Below, one piece after another: positions 1 through 9,619 of a stretch of DNA of 25,000 nucleotides (the first letter of the stretch is position 1; every line of letters starts with the position of its first letter). The stretch covers positions 505,770 to 530,769 of the forward strand of contig BFEA01000009.1 of NCBI GenBank assembly GCA_003427395.1, written 5' to 3'. Origin of the DNA: Chara braunii (Eukaryota > Streptophyta > Charophyceae > Charales > Characeae). The position numbers were made by a program, and so were the translations under genes. The notes under the pieces are model-generated. The model saw nothing but the letters and a program-made list of their open reading frames with translations, was not told the DNA's origin and did not search any database.

Positions 1-76
1 GTCCCTACTTGCTGCAGTCCCTACTGACGGCCAACTCACTCACTCCCTCTCACTCTCCTTGTCCTATTCTCCCACA

Positions 77-105
77 TTTTCTTTTTCTTTTTCTTTTTCT
101 TTTTG
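77..105 (+). repeat. Pyrimidine microsatellite, (CTTTTT)n
   Basis: About four to five head-to-tail CTTTTT units make a pure pyrimidine tract on the + strand (purine on the minus strand). No function can be assigned. Confidence 0.8.
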
Positions 106-723
106 AGTGTCAAGTGTCAACTAGCTGTTAAGACCCTTGTCTTGCCTCTTCCTCTTGGTTTTGACCCTTCCTATGCCCAAGGGCCAGTCCGTTATTTTTC
201 GGACTGCAGTTGTGGCCCTACTTTGCCCTTGGGGGCCACCGTTAGCCTTTCTCTTTCCCAAACGGTAGGCTCCCATGCACCGATTTTTCCCGGAGAGCCT
301 ATTTTTCTCATGTTGGTCCTTTTGGCCCCGTTTTCGTGGGGGAGGCTAATCCGAGAGTTTCCGGGTTGCTCCCATGCCTCCCATTAATGTTTTCTTACTT
401 TCTTATTTTTCTTTTAGCCTTCCCGCTTGCTCCCACTAGTGCTTGTGTTGCTAATAATTTTGGCCGTCAAGATCTCCGATCTTTACGGTGCAACTTGTTT
501 TTTTTTTATTTTTTACACTGCATACCATGTCGTCATTTTTCCTTGGGACGTCACAGGTCCCCGCCACTTGTCCCGCACTAGTCCCCGACACTAGTCCCTG
601 ACACTAGTCCCACCGGTACTTGTCCCGCCGGTACCGCATTTTCCGCCTAGCCTCACGTGGTCCCCGACATTGGTCCCGTGCTAGTATCATCATTATTATT
701 ATTATTATTTTTTTTGCTTAGCC

Positions 724-1095
724 CCTCATGGTCCCCGACACTGGTCCCATTGGTGCCACGTGGTCCCCGATACTTGACCCATTGGTGTCGCACCTCTGCT
801 AGGTCCCATGTGGTCCCCGACACTTGACCCATTGGTGCCGCCTCTTTGCTAGGTCCCATGTGGTCCCCGGTACTTGACCCATTGGTGCCGCCTCTTTGCT
901 AGGTCTCATGTGGTCCCCGATACTTGACCCATTGGTGCCGCATGGTCCCATGTGGTCCCCGACACTCGACCCATTGGTGCCGCCTTTTTGCTAGGTCCCA
1001 TGTGGTCCCCGACACTCGACCCATTGGTGTCGCCTCTTTGCTAGGTTCCATGTGGTCCCCGGCACTTGACCCATTGGTGCCGCATGGTCCCATCA
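724..1095. repeat. 50 bp tandem repeat, about 7 copies
   Basis: The unit contains TGGTCCCCGACACTTGACCC followed by a conserved CATTGGTGCCGC block. TGGTCCCC recurs at about 761, 811, 861, 911, 953, 1003 and 1053, so the period is 50 bp with one shorter 42 bp step where the CTCTTTGCTAGG block is missing. Because 50 is not a multiple of three, the open frames here on both strands are repeat artefacts. Degenerate copies extend left to about 657. Confidence 0.9.
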
Positions 1096-1554
1096 ATGTT
1101 CCTGTCGTCTTTCCGCCTTATGGCGGCCTCCTCCCCGGGTGTGGATCCTTACTTGGCCTGTGGCCCCCTTGGCCCTCTCGGCGTTGCATCCCGGTGGCCC
1201 CCTTTGGCCCAGGCTACGTCTTCACGCGTCGGTACCTCACTTGTCGTCTTCTCCCTTCCTTTCTCCTTGCGGCGCGCGTCCCACGTCCTTACTTCTTTCG
1301 GCGGTCCTTCTCCTTTTTCGGGGGAAGGGTCGCCTTTGCCATTTTCTTGCGGTCCTTTGCCGCCTCCCATTCCGTTAATTTCCTCGCGGTTCCATAGCCC
1401 CAGCGACTCCGGGCAACCTCTAGATCCAAGTGCATGTGCCTACGCCTTCAACTCTTCTAACATTCTTGCCTTTGGTTTTCTCTGTCGTGCACAATTTGGT
1501 CATATACAGCCTCTCGAGTGACGGGAAGTTATTCGGGACTCACCATTCCCGACA

Positions 1555-1605
1555 CATTCCCCCCACCCATTCGCGATGTCCTCATCGCGTGCCAATCCAT
1601 AGTCA
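1555..1605 (-). other. Polypurine tract-like site and terminal pol-type motif
   Basis: Read on the minus strand, the order is GCGATGAGGACATCGC (a GCGATG/CATCGC inverted repeat), a short gap, GGGTGGGGGGAATG, then TGTCGGG at 1554. A purine run directly followed by TG is the usual 3' end of a retroelement internal region. The same GCGATG-GG-ACATCGC signature precedes another purine tract at about 3172. The call is by pattern only; no second LTR is present to confirm it. Confidence 0.4.
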
Positions 1606-1702
1606 GTAGGGGTTTGGGGGTGTAGACGAAGGGGGAGAGGGGGCGGGGTAAGACAGGTAGTTAGCTTGCCAGGGTTCGTTTTGTTCTTTTCTGGTTCCTT
1701 TC

Positions 1703-2240
1703 TCAAGGTTTTCTTTGGCTTCCGCCCCTTGGGGTGAAGGAGGGTATGGGGGGGTCAAAGGTTCTTCTTCGGGCTTCTCTTTTCTCCCTGCAGCTTAGAC
1801 CAGGTTGCTCATTTCCATCATAACTTTGCCTCTTTATCTTTCCCTCGATCGAGACACGAACTTCCTCCTCAGTCAACTTTGTATACCCAGCAGGGTAACC
1901 CATAATTCTTTCGACTTCAGTAATATGAAGCAAACGAGGCTCTCGTTGCTTCATGCACTTAACTACTGGTATGCTGACTTTATTCCAGGATGACAATTTG
2001 TTATTATAACACAATTGTTTTTCTCATTGTATGCCTTGGCATTGTTGATAACAATTTGTAGGCAAGTTTTCGGATGTGACTCAATGTCAGGCATTTGCTC
2101 CAGAAGGGGGATGTCCGTCCAGTGCAACCGCCACCTTTGTTGTGGTGATACCCACTTCGAATCGATGAACACAAGCACAACTCCCCCTCAGGGCTTTGTA
2201 ATCTCAAATCTTTGTTCCTATTGGTTTCGTCTCATTCATT
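1703..2240 (-). pseudogene. DNMT3-like C5-cytosine methyltransferase C-terminal fragment, frameshifted
   Basis: Two overlapping minus-strand frames together carry conserved blocks in the order seen in the C-terminal catalytic half of DNMT3-type DNA methyltransferases. The first (2178-1963) contains VFIDSKWVSPQQRWR followed by HWTDIP, matching the IDAKxVSxxxRxRxxWGNLP-type block. The second (2014-1703) contains LLHITEVERIMGYPAGYT, matching the family's TELERxFGFPxxYT block. The two frames join at a one- or two-base shift near 2000-2015. Catalytic motifs I and IV (PC) lie outside this piece. A weak ENMDCM stretch near 2300 on the same strand might be a remnant of the ENV motif. The fragment ends in a basic tail about 150 bp upstream of the purine tract at 1555, on the same strand. 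It could be the last coding piece of an LTR element or a host DNMT3 exon. Block order argues against the rearranged plant DRM type. Confidence 0.6.
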
Positions 2241-2504
2241 ACTCTTAGAAAATAAAAAATAATCTACTTTTCGGCTCATGCAATCCATATTTTCAATGTT
2301 TCTTTCCTTCGGGTCCTTCGGCCCGTGCAATTCATGTTTTCCCTTCACCCTTCCCTGAAGCTCGGGTTTTCCCAAATCCACATACATTTTCCCCGGGTCA
2401 TTTTTCCCGGTCTTTTTCAGGTCCTGCCAACTCTGCATGCATATCACCCTTTGTCCTTTCTTGTCCTTTACTTAATCGACTTTCCATGTCCAATGCTTGT
2501 CAGA

Positions 2505-2560
2505 CCTTCTTTTTGTCATACCTTCTTGTCAGACCTTCTTGTCAGACCTTCTTTTCAAGC
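2505..2560. repeat. Short tandem repeat, 13 bp TTCTTGTCAGACC type
   Basis: Three to four copies of a CTTCTTGTCAGAC unit lie head to tail. They share the CAGACC word with the 66 bp repeats further right, so the larger repeat may have grown from them. Confidence 0.6.
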
Positions 2561-2629
2561 TCATGCAAACCAATTACTCATCCGTTTCCCAGCCTGCCAG
2601 CCTTTTTTTTTTTTTTTTTTTTTTCAAAT

Positions 2630-3125
2630 CCATGCAAAAGTTCATCATACAAGCCTTTTNTTTTCCGGACGTCTTGCCCGGCTCATTTTAACGCTCATGC
2701 CAAATAAATTACACAAGTCTTTTCTCTTTTGGGCATCTTGTCAGGCCTCCTTTTCTCAGACCCACGCAAAGCCAATTACACAAGTCTTTTTTTGTCTTGG
2801 GCATCTTGCCAGACCCTTTTTTTCAAGCCCATGCAAAACCAATTACAGAAGTCTTTTTTCTGTTCTGGGCATCTTGCCAGACCCCTTTTCTCAGGCCCAT
2901 GCAAAGCCAATTACACCAGTCTTTTTCTGTTCTGGGCATCTTGNCAGACCCCTTTTCTCAGGCCCATGCAAAGCCAATTACACAAGTCTTTTTCTGTTCT
3001 GGGCATCTTGCCAGACCCTTTTTCTCAGGCCCATGCAAAGCCAATTACATAAGTCTTTTTTGTTCTGGGCATCTTGCCAGTCCCCTTTTCTCAGACCCAT
3101 GCAAAGCCAATTACACACGTCTTAT
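2630..3125. repeat. 66 bp tandem repeat, 6-7 copies
   Basis: Each unit contains TGGGCATCTTGCCAGACC, then TTTTCTCAGGCCCATGCAAAG, then CCAATTACACAAGTC. The best copies run from about 2700 to 3121, with degenerate copies back to about 2630. The period is a multiple of three, so long + strand frames remain open across it (a 22-residue peptide repeat); I regard these as artefacts. Two N bases (2660 and 2944) fall here, suggesting assembly or read difficulty. The array ends about 25 bp before an LTR-like edge at 3151, so it may lie inside an LTR. Confidence 0.9.
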
Positions 3126-3151
3126 GCATGCGTTTTCATTGATAGATGACA

Positions 3152-3190
3152 CACCTTTCCTCCACTCAAAACGCGATGTCCCCATCGTGC
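3152..3190 (-). other. Second polypurine tract/LTR edge-like junction
   Basis: On the minus strand the order is GATGGGGACATCGCG, then GAGTGGAGGAAAGGTG, then TGTCATCTATCAATG starting at 3151. This repeats the arrangement at 1555-1605: a GCGAT-type inverted motif, a purine tract, and TGT. It suggests the 3' end of a second minus-strand LTR element whose LTR would extend left through the 66 bp repeats. No partner LTR is visible. Confidence 0.35.
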
Positions 3191-4060
3191 AACTGATTCT
3201 CACTCGGAGGTACGCAGACCTTTGGCCCGCCGACCGCAGTCAAGCACACAAGCCCATCCGCTTCACAAAAGGAAGAGTGATCAGTTCCTCCCCAGCGGGT
3301 GGTGCCTCATCCTCCTACTCGATCCGACCTTTTTCTATTACGTGGCGAACACCAATACTGAGGTTCCTCCTCAAATCTGGCAGGTAGATCCATTTCAAAC
3401 CTCCCAGGGCCTCGTCTAGCCGTAAGAGTTTTCCTCGCGAATCGTTCCTCCCAAGTGGTAGTTTTCTGGATCCGGCCTCTTCCTTTCAAGAGAGTTGGGG
3501 CTCTCTATTAGTTCGCGAGTGCAGTTACGGAGACCTCGCAATGAGTCCCGAAACGGTTGTATTGTTCCGGTAGGGCAGTGTCAATGCCCGTGGTGGTGGC
3601 GGCCTCCACCCGGTACCTCGCCAGCCTCTCCCCTTGGACAGTGCCACCCAACTTAGCGCGGGTAGCCGAGGTCCAACCTTAACGGCCATGACACCTTTCT
3701 ATGGTATGGTGTGTGGTTGGAGAGTAACAAAATAAACTAGAATGAGAATGACTCTCTCGCCCATTTGGTTCTCTCACCCTTTGACGTTAAGGCGTTCAAC
3801 ACGAGGCGCAATTTGAACTCCCCGACTAGAGCTCATTGTCGGGGTCAGTTCCGGACGTCCCGCACCGATCCAAGCGGTAGGTGCCTTAGTCCTTTAACCC
3901 TCATCCCCTTGTAAGAGGAACATGTCGCACTGAGACTTTTCCCTTTAAGGGATAGAGGTCTTGGGGTTGCGGTGCGAGCACAAGTATCCCCCTCTTGCAG
4001 AGGCCAAGGACTAGAAGAAAAGAGAAATCTATTTCAATGATATTTCTAAGTTAATTTCAA
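3191..4060. other. No supported gene; possible eroded retroelement 3' end on minus strand
   Basis: A minus-strand open stretch at 3489-3307 (about 60 codons, basic, with FEMDLPARFEEEP) lies upstream of the purine tract at 3152 and could be the eroded C-terminus of a polyprotein. It matches no domain I recognise. From 3490 to 4060 I see no coding pattern, RNA gene or repeat. Confidence 0.25.
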
Positions 4061-4104
4061 GTTGTCTAGGGTCCCCTGTTTATGCAATGCAATTTCCAGT
4101 ACTC

Positions 4105-4385
4105 ATTCCTATTCCACTCTTCAATCCAAGTCCAATGCTCAAACCCATTCCAAGGCTCAATCCAATTCCAAGGCTCTTTCCAATTCCAAGGCTCAGTCCA
4201 ATTCCACTGCTCAGTCCAATTCCAAGGCTCAATCCAGTATTTCTTCCAAGGCTGAGTCCAATATCTTTTCCAAGCCTGAGTCCAATGTCTTTTCCAAAGC
4301 TCAGTCCAATCTCTTTTCCAAGGCTCAGCTCAATCTTTTTTCCAAGGCTCAGTCCAATATCTCTTCCAAGGCTCAGCTGTTCTCA
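4105..4385. repeat. 18 bp tandem repeat with 24 bp variants
   Basis: The repeated unit is TCCAATTCCAAGGCTCAG. In the right half, 24 bp versions with TCTTTT inserts appear (near 4255-4365). About 14 units are present. Since 18 and 24 are multiples of three, two + strand frames stay open with an SNSKAQ-type peptide. There is no promoter or non-repeat coding flank, so I call it a minisatellite. Confidence 0.85.
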
Positions 4386-4489
4386 ATCCCGGCCATCTCA
4401 AGTAGTCATGCAAGGGGACCCCAGTGCCAATTCCAAGAAATGACCATTGTCAGGGGCCATTCCGAACAACCTGGTTAGGGTCGTTCTTT

Positions 4490-4655
4490 CCAATTCCAAG
4501 TCGAACAGCCTGGTTAGGGTCATTCTTATCCATTTCCATCGGACAGCCTGACTAGGGTCGTCCTTATCAATTTCAGTCGGACAGCCTGGTTAGGGCCGTC
4601 CTTATCCATTTCAATCGATTAGCCTGGTTAGGGTCATCCTTGTCCATTTCAACGT
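4490..4655. repeat. 38 bp tandem repeat, 4 to 5 copies
   Basis: The unit is built on CAGCCTGGTTAGGGTCGTCC followed by TTATCCATTTCAATCGGA. CAGCCTG (TAGCCTG in the last copy) recurs every 38 bp with point differences. Confidence 0.85.
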
Positions 4656-5460
4656 TAGCCCCCGTGGGGGTGGGCCTCAAGGACACGGATCCTATCTCTG
4701 TCTCGGAGGTTAGAAGGTGGTCATCTCTTGTGTTTTACGCATGTCTTTGCCTTTCGTGTCGTGCCATTCATCATTCTCATGTCCATACATACACCCGACT
4801 TAGCGTCTAGTGCTCAATTTGAGGCTCACAACCCCAAGCAACACTAGCCCGCCCGACCGTTCAACCATCGCGGAGATTGTTTGCTCAACCAATGTTTTTC
4901 TCTTTCTGACCTCTCATGCCTTTTACTGCTCTGGACTTTTCCGGGATAGGTTGGATTAGGCTCCTAGGGAAGAGAGTTCTTCATACCTCTTTACCCATAG
5001 GTCCCCTAACCTCTCACAGAAACCCATATCATAACTCGTTCAACCAGGGTTGCACATTTTTCAAAAAAACAACCCTTTGTCATAAACTTTTCTTCCATCT
5101 CAACAATCCACACGCTCTTGCTTTTTCCCAAAACAACGTTAATCATCCCCAGTCTGTGTCTCACCATCCAAGATCCCCGTATTTTCAAAGGAGCAAGTAG
5201 TTATGCAAAGTAGCACTGGCTACCTAGTCCCTGTTTACTTCCCAAGTTCAAAGAGCAACTTTGTCGCGGTTTTTGCTAGAAAAAAAAGGAGACAAGTTCG
5301 AATGCAGAAGCAATATTACAGACTTGTCTCATCTAGCACTAGATACCCAATTTTTGGTCATTCTAAGCATAAAGTTGTCCCATTGTAGTCCATTCTCAGA
5401 AAGTTCAAATGCAAGACTCAAAATGGCAGCTCCGCCTGCCCAGGTTCCAGCCCTGCCCAT
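4656..5460. other. No gene or repeat recognised
   Basis: Only short open frames occur on both strands, without conserved motifs or codon pattern. No LTR edge or RNA gene was seen. Confidence 0.5.
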
Positions 5461-5463
5461 TCT

Positions 5464-6108
5464 CTAACTATTCCCTGTTATGTCTACTACCCCTTTACTG
5501 CCCAGTTGCCCTGCGCCGAGCCTCCCTTGCTCGATTGTCGATCTCCTGCTGCATCTTCTCTTTGTCCTTTGCATCTGTAGGAACTCCTCTTCTGTGAAAA
5601 ATGTTATTGGCGCTATGTCCTCTCCTCTGCTTAGTTTCTCCTTCCCTTTCATTGCCTATTCATACCTCATGATACTGGCCCATTGGTCGAACCAGTCACT
5701 GAAAGACGGCCCAAATTCTCTTATCCACTTGTCCTTCTCGTCGCCTGGGTCCTCATCCCTTCCCCTTACTTCTCTTGTGGGCGTCGTGACTTCGTCCTCC
5801 TCTTCCTCACTGCTGAGGTCTATGACCTCTTTGGGCTCTTCCTCTTCCATTCTCTGCCTTTTCCCTAGGCCCCCCTCCTTCTCACTACTAGTGTCACTGT
5901 CAGATGAGAGAACTATTAGTTCCCCCTCTCTCAGGGGCGACAGTCCCCTTGTCCCTTGCTTTCTTCCCCCTCTGTTCACAACCAGATTGTGGTCAAATCC
6001 CACGTACAACTTCCTTTTCCTAGAGCTTGACTCTCCGGCCTGTCTAGTCGGTTGTTCCCCTGTAGGCCTGTTGATGGCGTTGCTGTCATTCTCGTTTTCA
6101 AACTCCAT
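5464..6108 (-). pseudogene. Acidic nuclear-type ORF with two SIM-like motifs, interrupted by one TAG
   Basis: From the ATG at 6108 the frame runs 150 codons to a TAG at 5658-5656. It then stays open in the same frame for 63 more codons to a stop at 5464. The first part has basic clusters (RKRK at residues 30-33, GKRQR at 82-86) that could be nuclear signals. It also has two hydrophobic-acidic patches, LIVLSSDSD (64-72) and VIDLSSEEEEDE (95-106), which fit the SUMO-interaction motif pattern of hydrophobic residues followed by Ser/acidic residues. A WIREF...WFDQW aromatic segment lies just before the TAG; the downstream part has an acidic/aromatic ITFFTEEEF patch and then basic residues. I recognise no domain. 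It follows the integrase stop by about 390 bp on the same strand and could be a 3' accessory ORF of the retroelement or a separate gene. The frame is open about 19 codons further upstream, but without an ATG. Confidence 0.5.
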
Positions 6109-6499
6109 CTTTATTATTTCTTGCTGTTTTCTTTTTCCCTGGTCCTGTTCACACACAACAGTCACGGAACCCCCTCATGCACACACATTCCCTCCAGTTT
6201 CATTTGCAGATTTACAGACTTTCCCCAGAACCCTTGCTTACTCCCATATGATTGGTAGTCTCATTATCCCTCAGAACCCTTGGCACATTGTTCCAGCACA
6301 TAGGTACCCCATGTAGACAGTCCCCAAAATTTCCCCAAAAAAACTATGGTACATTGTCCCATACTCCCAACCTCATTCACACCCAGCCCAGGCAGTCACC
6401 CCATGTTCCACAGGAAAGGAGACACAAAACGAACAACCCCTGCAGTCATGATCACTTCTGTAGGGGGGCGCTATAGAATCGTAGCTAGCTACATGCCTT
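6109..6499. other. Spacer between integrase stop and acidic ORF
   Basis: No coding pattern was seen. On the minus strand it has G-rich runs such as TTTTTTTGGGGAAATTTTGGGG (split around 6320-6345) and GGAGGGAATG before TGTGTG near 6185, either of which might be a polypurine tract. Neither is followed by a recognisable LTR. Confidence 0.4.
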
Positions 6500-8197
6500 T
6501 CAAGTTGTCAATTCCCCTGTTTCGGTGTCCTTAGCCTCCTGTAACCATTGCTCCACTGAATCCCTGGTCAAAAACCCAACCAGCCTCTGTCCCGGAAATG
6601 ACCCTTTTATCCTAGTGCCATCAACATCCTTAAGCTCAAACATGTTCAGTCCCACCCTCTTAGCGATCTTGTAGGGACCTTTGAACCTTCTTCCCTGCTG
6701 TCCAGACCACGTGCTTTCAAGAGTCGAGTTCCTAACTAGTACCTTCTTTCCCACCTGGGGCGGCTCCTTTCGGATGTTCTTTACCTGATCCCACCTTGCT
6801 TTGTCCCTCATTCGACTATCCATTACTCGTTTAACCACCTCCTCCAAGACTTCCTCATTTCTCACAACCTGTTGGCAGCGTGTGGCAATTAGTTCTTTCG
6901 TAGACATGTGCGGATTGTCATCTAGCCTGTTGCAGGTAGGAACCAGGGCTTCCACCGAAAAATCAATCTCCCTCCCATACCAGAGTTCCACCGAAATGCA
7001 TCCCATCGTCCTTTTCGGCGTCATGTTCTCGGAGAAGACCGCCTGCTTAAGGTACCGAGGCCAATTCCCCAGGTCATCGGCTGCCAACTTAGTGATTATG
7101 TTTTTCAAGGTCCGGTGCCCCCTTTCTACTGGTGCATTGGCCTCAGGGTGATATGGTTCGATGATCTTGATAGGTACGCACAGCGCCTTAAGCCTGCCCA
7201 ACACCCTGATGGTTGACGAACTCCGTTCCATTGTCTGCTATGAATTTGCTCACAAAGGGATGTCTAAGGTAGAAGTCTTCTATCCAATCGGCCACTCTCT
7301 TTCCTGTCTTTTTCTTAAGAGCTACCGCCTCTACGTAGGTGCTGAGGTTATCTCTTGCATCCAAGATGTACCTATGTCCATCCATCGATACAGGCATGAC
7401 CGCCAGGTCCAGGTGGACCAGATGCCCCGGCCCTAGTACCCGGGTAGGTCTAAGGGGTTCGAAGACGCGCATGGAGCTCCTTTCTTGGCATATCAGACAT
7501 GTTTGACAGTACGTGGCCACCATACCTGCCATACCTGGCCAGAAGTAAAGTGGCGCAATTTTTACAAGAGTCTCTTTGGATGATCGGTGCCCTCCGGCTA
7601 GTCCATCATGCATTGCGTGAATTACGTCCAACTGCCTGGATCTTCCGCACACGACACGCCTAGGCATCATTCCTTCTTCTTTCTTGAACAGGTGGCCGTT
7701 TCTCACAACATACGTCTCGGCTTCTTCCCTTGCCTTGGGGCTGACCTCTATAGGTTGCTTGTTTCCTATGAGCAGCAGACCGATTTTTCTAAAGATGCCA
7801 TCATACATCGGTATAAGGAAGAACTCTCGTCCCTTCTGACCGGTGCTTTGCTCTTCCTGAGTCTGATTCACTAGATACGGCCGCTCTCTTTGCGTCCAAG
7901 TTTCTACTAGGTTCATCACAGAATCCCTACCCCCTTCAACGACCATTGCCATCAGCTCTTCCTTCGGCCCCATCGTTGCTCCCCACGAATCCTTCTCATC
8001 CTTGCGTCTAAACGTGGTGATTGACCCCTCCCTGAGCTCCGCAACTATGGCGGGCGCGCTCTTCTCTAGGGTCTGAATCAACAGTTGGTTCATTGTAGGA
8101 GCGGTGTCTGCCATCTCGTTATCCACGACCAGGGTCCATCCTTCGTATTCTAGGAAGACGTCGATTGGTTCTGCATCCTCTACTCCCTCCGGCGTAA
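6500..8197 (-). pseudogene. Integrase region of pol with preceding spacer, frameshifted
   Basis: Integrase inserts element DNA into the host genome. In the frame running 8558 to 7188, a spacer follows RNase H. The zinc-binding HHCC domain comes next, with His 317, His 324 and the CLIC pair Cys 354/357. The catalytic core shows the first Asp in HLDLAV (residue 384, about 7409) and the second in FIADNGTEF (residue 442, about 7235). A one-base-class shift near 7210 moves the frame; the Glu follows in PVERGHRTLK (about 7126), giving the D,D-35-E spacing once the shift is ignored. The C-terminal part has the GPY/F-type motif RRFKGPYKIAKR typical of Ty3/gypsy integrases, then ends EWLQ-like about 25 residues later with a stop at 6500. 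I see no chromodomain. Confidence 0.93.
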
Positions 8198-8883
8198 TGC
8201 AAACTCGACTTAGTCTGTCTGCCCTATTTCGGAGCCCTGCAATTCGCTCGACTTTGTAGTCGAATTGCCATATGAAGCCTATCCATCTCCCAATGGTCGG
8301 GTCTATAGGCTTGTAGTTCTTTAATGCCCCGGCGACATTGGTCGGATCAATCCTAAGAATAAACCGTCTTCCGAATAGGTATGCCTGAAACGTCTTAAGG
8401 CAATGTAGAATGGTTAAGACCTCTTTCGTGAACTGTGAGTACCGCCGCTCTACCGAAATCAGGGTCCTTCTCTCAAATCTGAAAGGCCTCTCCTTACCTT
8501 CCTCGCTCCTCTGTATCAGGACCCCACCTACTGCCAAAGGTCCTCCGTCTGTTTCCAAGATAAAGGGTTTTCCTACTTCATCATTGAAGCAGGGCTGCCA
8601 AGGTGACTTGGTCGAAAGACAAAACGTCTTTGAGGGTCTGGACTGCCGCCTCTCTATCCTCAGTCCACTCCATGGTCCCTCCTTCCCTAATCATTGTGCG
8701 GATAGGTTCAGCTATCTTGGCAAAACCTTTGATAAAAATTCTCGAGAATCCAACCACCCCTAGGAAGGTTCGTACTTCCGTCGTGGTGCGCAGGGGCGTT
8801 GGCTACTGAGAGATCTTATCCGTCTTTGCCGGGTCTGGTTTCCTTCCATAGGCCCCACAACGAAACCCCAATATAGTCACTTA
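8198..8883 (-). pseudogene. RT connection and RNase H domain of pol, broken
   Basis: RNase H degrades the RNA strand of the RNA/DNA hybrid during reverse transcription. The connection part, with FLGVVGFSRIFIKGFAKIAEP and a MEWT motif, is readable from 8883 to about 8600 but interrupted by TAA (8881) and TAG (8803, SQ-stop-PTPLR; a Trp is usual here). A frameshift near 8590 leads into the RNase H frame: LETDGGPLAVGGVLIQ with the first catalytic Asp, then the YSQFTKEVL segment with the Glu region, FILRIDPTN with the second Asp, and IAGLRNRADRLSR, the usual domain end. All landmark motifs are present despite the lesions. Confidence 0.9.
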
Positions 8884-9619
8884 TGAGATCGCGAGGATGC
8901 TCTTTGGTCCGCTTGCGGTGATATTATATACCAGGAATCGCTGAAGCAGATCCTTGATATCCTGTAGATGATTCCAGACAAACTTTCGTATGCCCGGCTG
9001 GACCTCTGTCTCATCCTTGTCCTGGGCGCCTTTTATGGGATTGTCATCTATGTAGGGTTCGCATTTTTCCGGGAACATGTCCCTTGCGACCGCAAACATC
9101 CTCCTCTGTGTCTCCACCACGGGATTTTGTGAAGGCCATAAGAGTCACTTGCATTTGCAGCTGACCTACCGGGGTGTGCATGGCGGTGTACGGTCTATCC
9201 CTCGCGTCGAGCGGTAGTTGGTCCTAGCCTGAATATAGATCTATCAGGGAGTAAATGCTTCATCTGGCGTGAGACTCTACCAGTAGGTCGGTCTGCGGGA
9301 ATGATCCCGCATCCCGGATCGTAACCGCATTCAGCTTCTGCAAGTCCTGGATCCATCTCAACGATTTGTTGGGCTTTCGAAAAACGAACCACTTGTTCAC
9401 GTAGGGGGATGCGGTGGGTTCGGCCACGAACGAATCTATCTTGGCTCTGAGCAATTCAGTGACTTCCGCAGCTATTCCGAACTCGTAGGCGGGCTCCTTG
9501 TCATTCCAGCATTCGTGTTCCACCGTGCCTAACGGGGGAAATCAGCTTTGCGTCCAATCGGCCTTTCTGGTGGTCATTGAAGGCGAAGGCTAGGTGAAAT
9601 TCCTGGCACGCCCTCCTTA
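8884..9619 (-). pseudogene. Reverse transcriptase domain of pol, broken
   Basis: The polymerase palm is spread over three frames. The N-terminal fingers carry KWFVFRKPNKSLRWIQDLQ and LNAVTIRD (about 9400-9310). Motif A is readable as YSLIDLYSG with the catalytic Asp, but a TGA sits just before it (9260) and a TAG just after it (9224), where a Tyr is usual. GQLQMQVT and a degraded MAFT follow. After a shift near 9125 the catalytic YIDD box is intact in CEPYIDDNPIKG (about 9060). The order and spacing fit Ty3/gypsy RT. An upstream shift near 9515 joins it to the linker frame. Confidence 0.93.

Larger units (their letters stand above)
1..1554 (-). mobile_element. Putative 3' LTR region of a minus-strand retroelement (left limit unknown)
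   Basis: On the minus strand a sequence beginning TGTCGGGAATGG starts at 1554, directly after a purine-rich run that resembles a polypurine tract (1555-1569). TG at the edge after a purine tract is what a 3' LTR looks like. No matching CA/TG end was found on the left and no second LTR copy lies in the window, so the extent to position 1 is only an upper bound. The stretch has no convincing gene. Open frames on both strands come from GC-rich tandem repeats (724-1095) and short CACTAGTCCC-type repeats near 575-640. Alternative: non-LTR satellite-like DNA next to a chance purine run. Confidence 0.35.

Noticed and set aside
2232-2447. Minus-strand frame just upstream of the methyltransferase fragment
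   Set aside because: An ENMDCM word vaguely recalls the methyltransferase ENV motif, but the rest does not align and the PC motif is missing. It is noted only as a possible extension.
2325-3149. Long + strand open frame of 274 codons
   Set aside because: It is produced by the 66 bp tandem repeat, whose length is a multiple of three. Two other frames are open over the same repeats, and the peptide is only a 22-residue repetition.
4062-4478. + strand frame encoding an SNSKAQ-type repeat protein
   Set aside because: 18 and 24 bp repeat units keep more than one frame open, and the non-repeat flanks show no coding pattern. A minisatellite is the simpler reading.
5480-6316. 278-codon + strand frame
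   Set aside because: It is the antisense shadow of the acidic minus-strand ORF; it is Ser/Leu/Phe-rich, as expected opposite a Glu/Lys-rich frame, and has no motif.
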